A stretch of 64,000 bases of DNA from the NCBI RefSeq assembly GCF_003058265.1, contig NZ_QBUK01000011.1:62001-126000 (forward strand), given 5' to 3'. Positions 63,910-64,000 of the stretch are shown here, in pieces. Source of the stretch: Flagellimonas amoyensis. GTDB lineage: Bacteria > Bacteroidota > Bacteroidia > Flavobacteriales > Flavobacteriaceae. The notes under the pieces are model-generated. The model saw only the letters and a list, made by a program, of their open reading frames with translations, ran no database searches and was not told the origin of the DNA. The first letter of the stretch is position 1. Each line of letters starts with the position of its first letter. The position numbers and the translations under genes are program-made.

Positions 63910-63986
63910 AAATAAGGAATTTTTACGTGCCAAAAGAAAGCAGTCCAAAAATTGCCCTTTTTCAGATACGCACAAATTCCTTATTT
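63910..63986. promoter_or_regulatory. Spaced 13-bp inverted repeat upstream of the LacI gene
   Basis: AAATAAGGAATTT (63910-63922) and its exact complement AAATTCCTTATTT (63974-63986) lie 51 bases apart, with some similarity continuing beyond each arm. Paired operators for the LacI protein, allowing a loop, or matching binding sites for a divergent promoter are possible. Confidence 0.45.
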
Positions 63987-64000
63987 CCCTACTGGCCAAA

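Overview
The window looks like chromosomal DNA of a marine Flavobacteriaceae (Bacteroidota), plausibly a Muricauda/Flagellimonas- or Zobellia-type genus; the genus is a guess. The grounds are two SusC/SusD-type glycan loci, an ECF sigma/FecR pair of the Bacteroidota type, a giant secreted protein with a gliding/type IX 'type B' sorting domain, flavobacterial TAnnTTTG promoter elements, and tight ATGA/TAATG gene overlaps. I see no tRNA, rRNA, CRISPR array, transposase or phage gene.

Layout. (1) 1-6979, plus strand: the 3' part of a polysaccharide utilisation locus (PUL): SusD tail, sulfatase, two sialidase-fold (BNR/Asp-box) secreted proteins, a DapA/NanA-superfamily aldolase and a sodium/solute symporter, closed by a hairpin terminator. 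(2) 7118-8477: a small ArsR-type regulator and a luciferase-like flavin oxidoreductase with palindromic candidate operators. (3) 8813-19570: a 3585-residue SprB-repeat surface protein with a type IX secretion signal. (4) 19674-30110, minus strand: a PQQ-type sugar dehydrogenase lipoprotein, then an exopolysaccharide-type operon (hybrid kinase, Hpt protein, lone receiver, HEAT-repeat membrane protein, processive GT2 synthase, YaiO-like TPR/beta-barrel). (5) 30218-42072: NADH dehydrogenase II, a ModE-like regulator, and a nine-gene overlapping molybdenum cofactor operon with a TauE/SafE carrier at its end; a 13-bp perfect inverted repeat sits directly upstream of its first gene, and a DASS anion transporter lies further upstream. 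(6) 42162-57318: a second PUL (sigma/FecR, SusC with STN domain, SusD, secreted PIG-L deacetylase, FucP-like permease, ROK kinase, RIFT-barrel lipoprotein) with an adjacent covalent-flavin amine oxidase-like gene and a divergent RpiR regulator. (7) 57456-62768: a cluster of two cupins, aldo/keto reductase, cyclophilin-fold protein, alpha/beta hydrolase, acetyltransferase and AraC regulator, probably for reactive-metabolite detoxification. (8) A LacI regulator at the right edge with a spaced 13-bp inverted repeat upstream.

The most interesting candidates for an undescribed system are the phosphorelay fused by gene order to an exopolysaccharide synthase/exporter with no DNA-binding output (21203-30110), and the self-contained molybdenum cofactor sulfur-relay operon with its own ModE-like control and non-ModABC anion carriers (31689-42072). 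The two PULs have enzyme sets that do not fit the standard sialic acid or pectin schemes.
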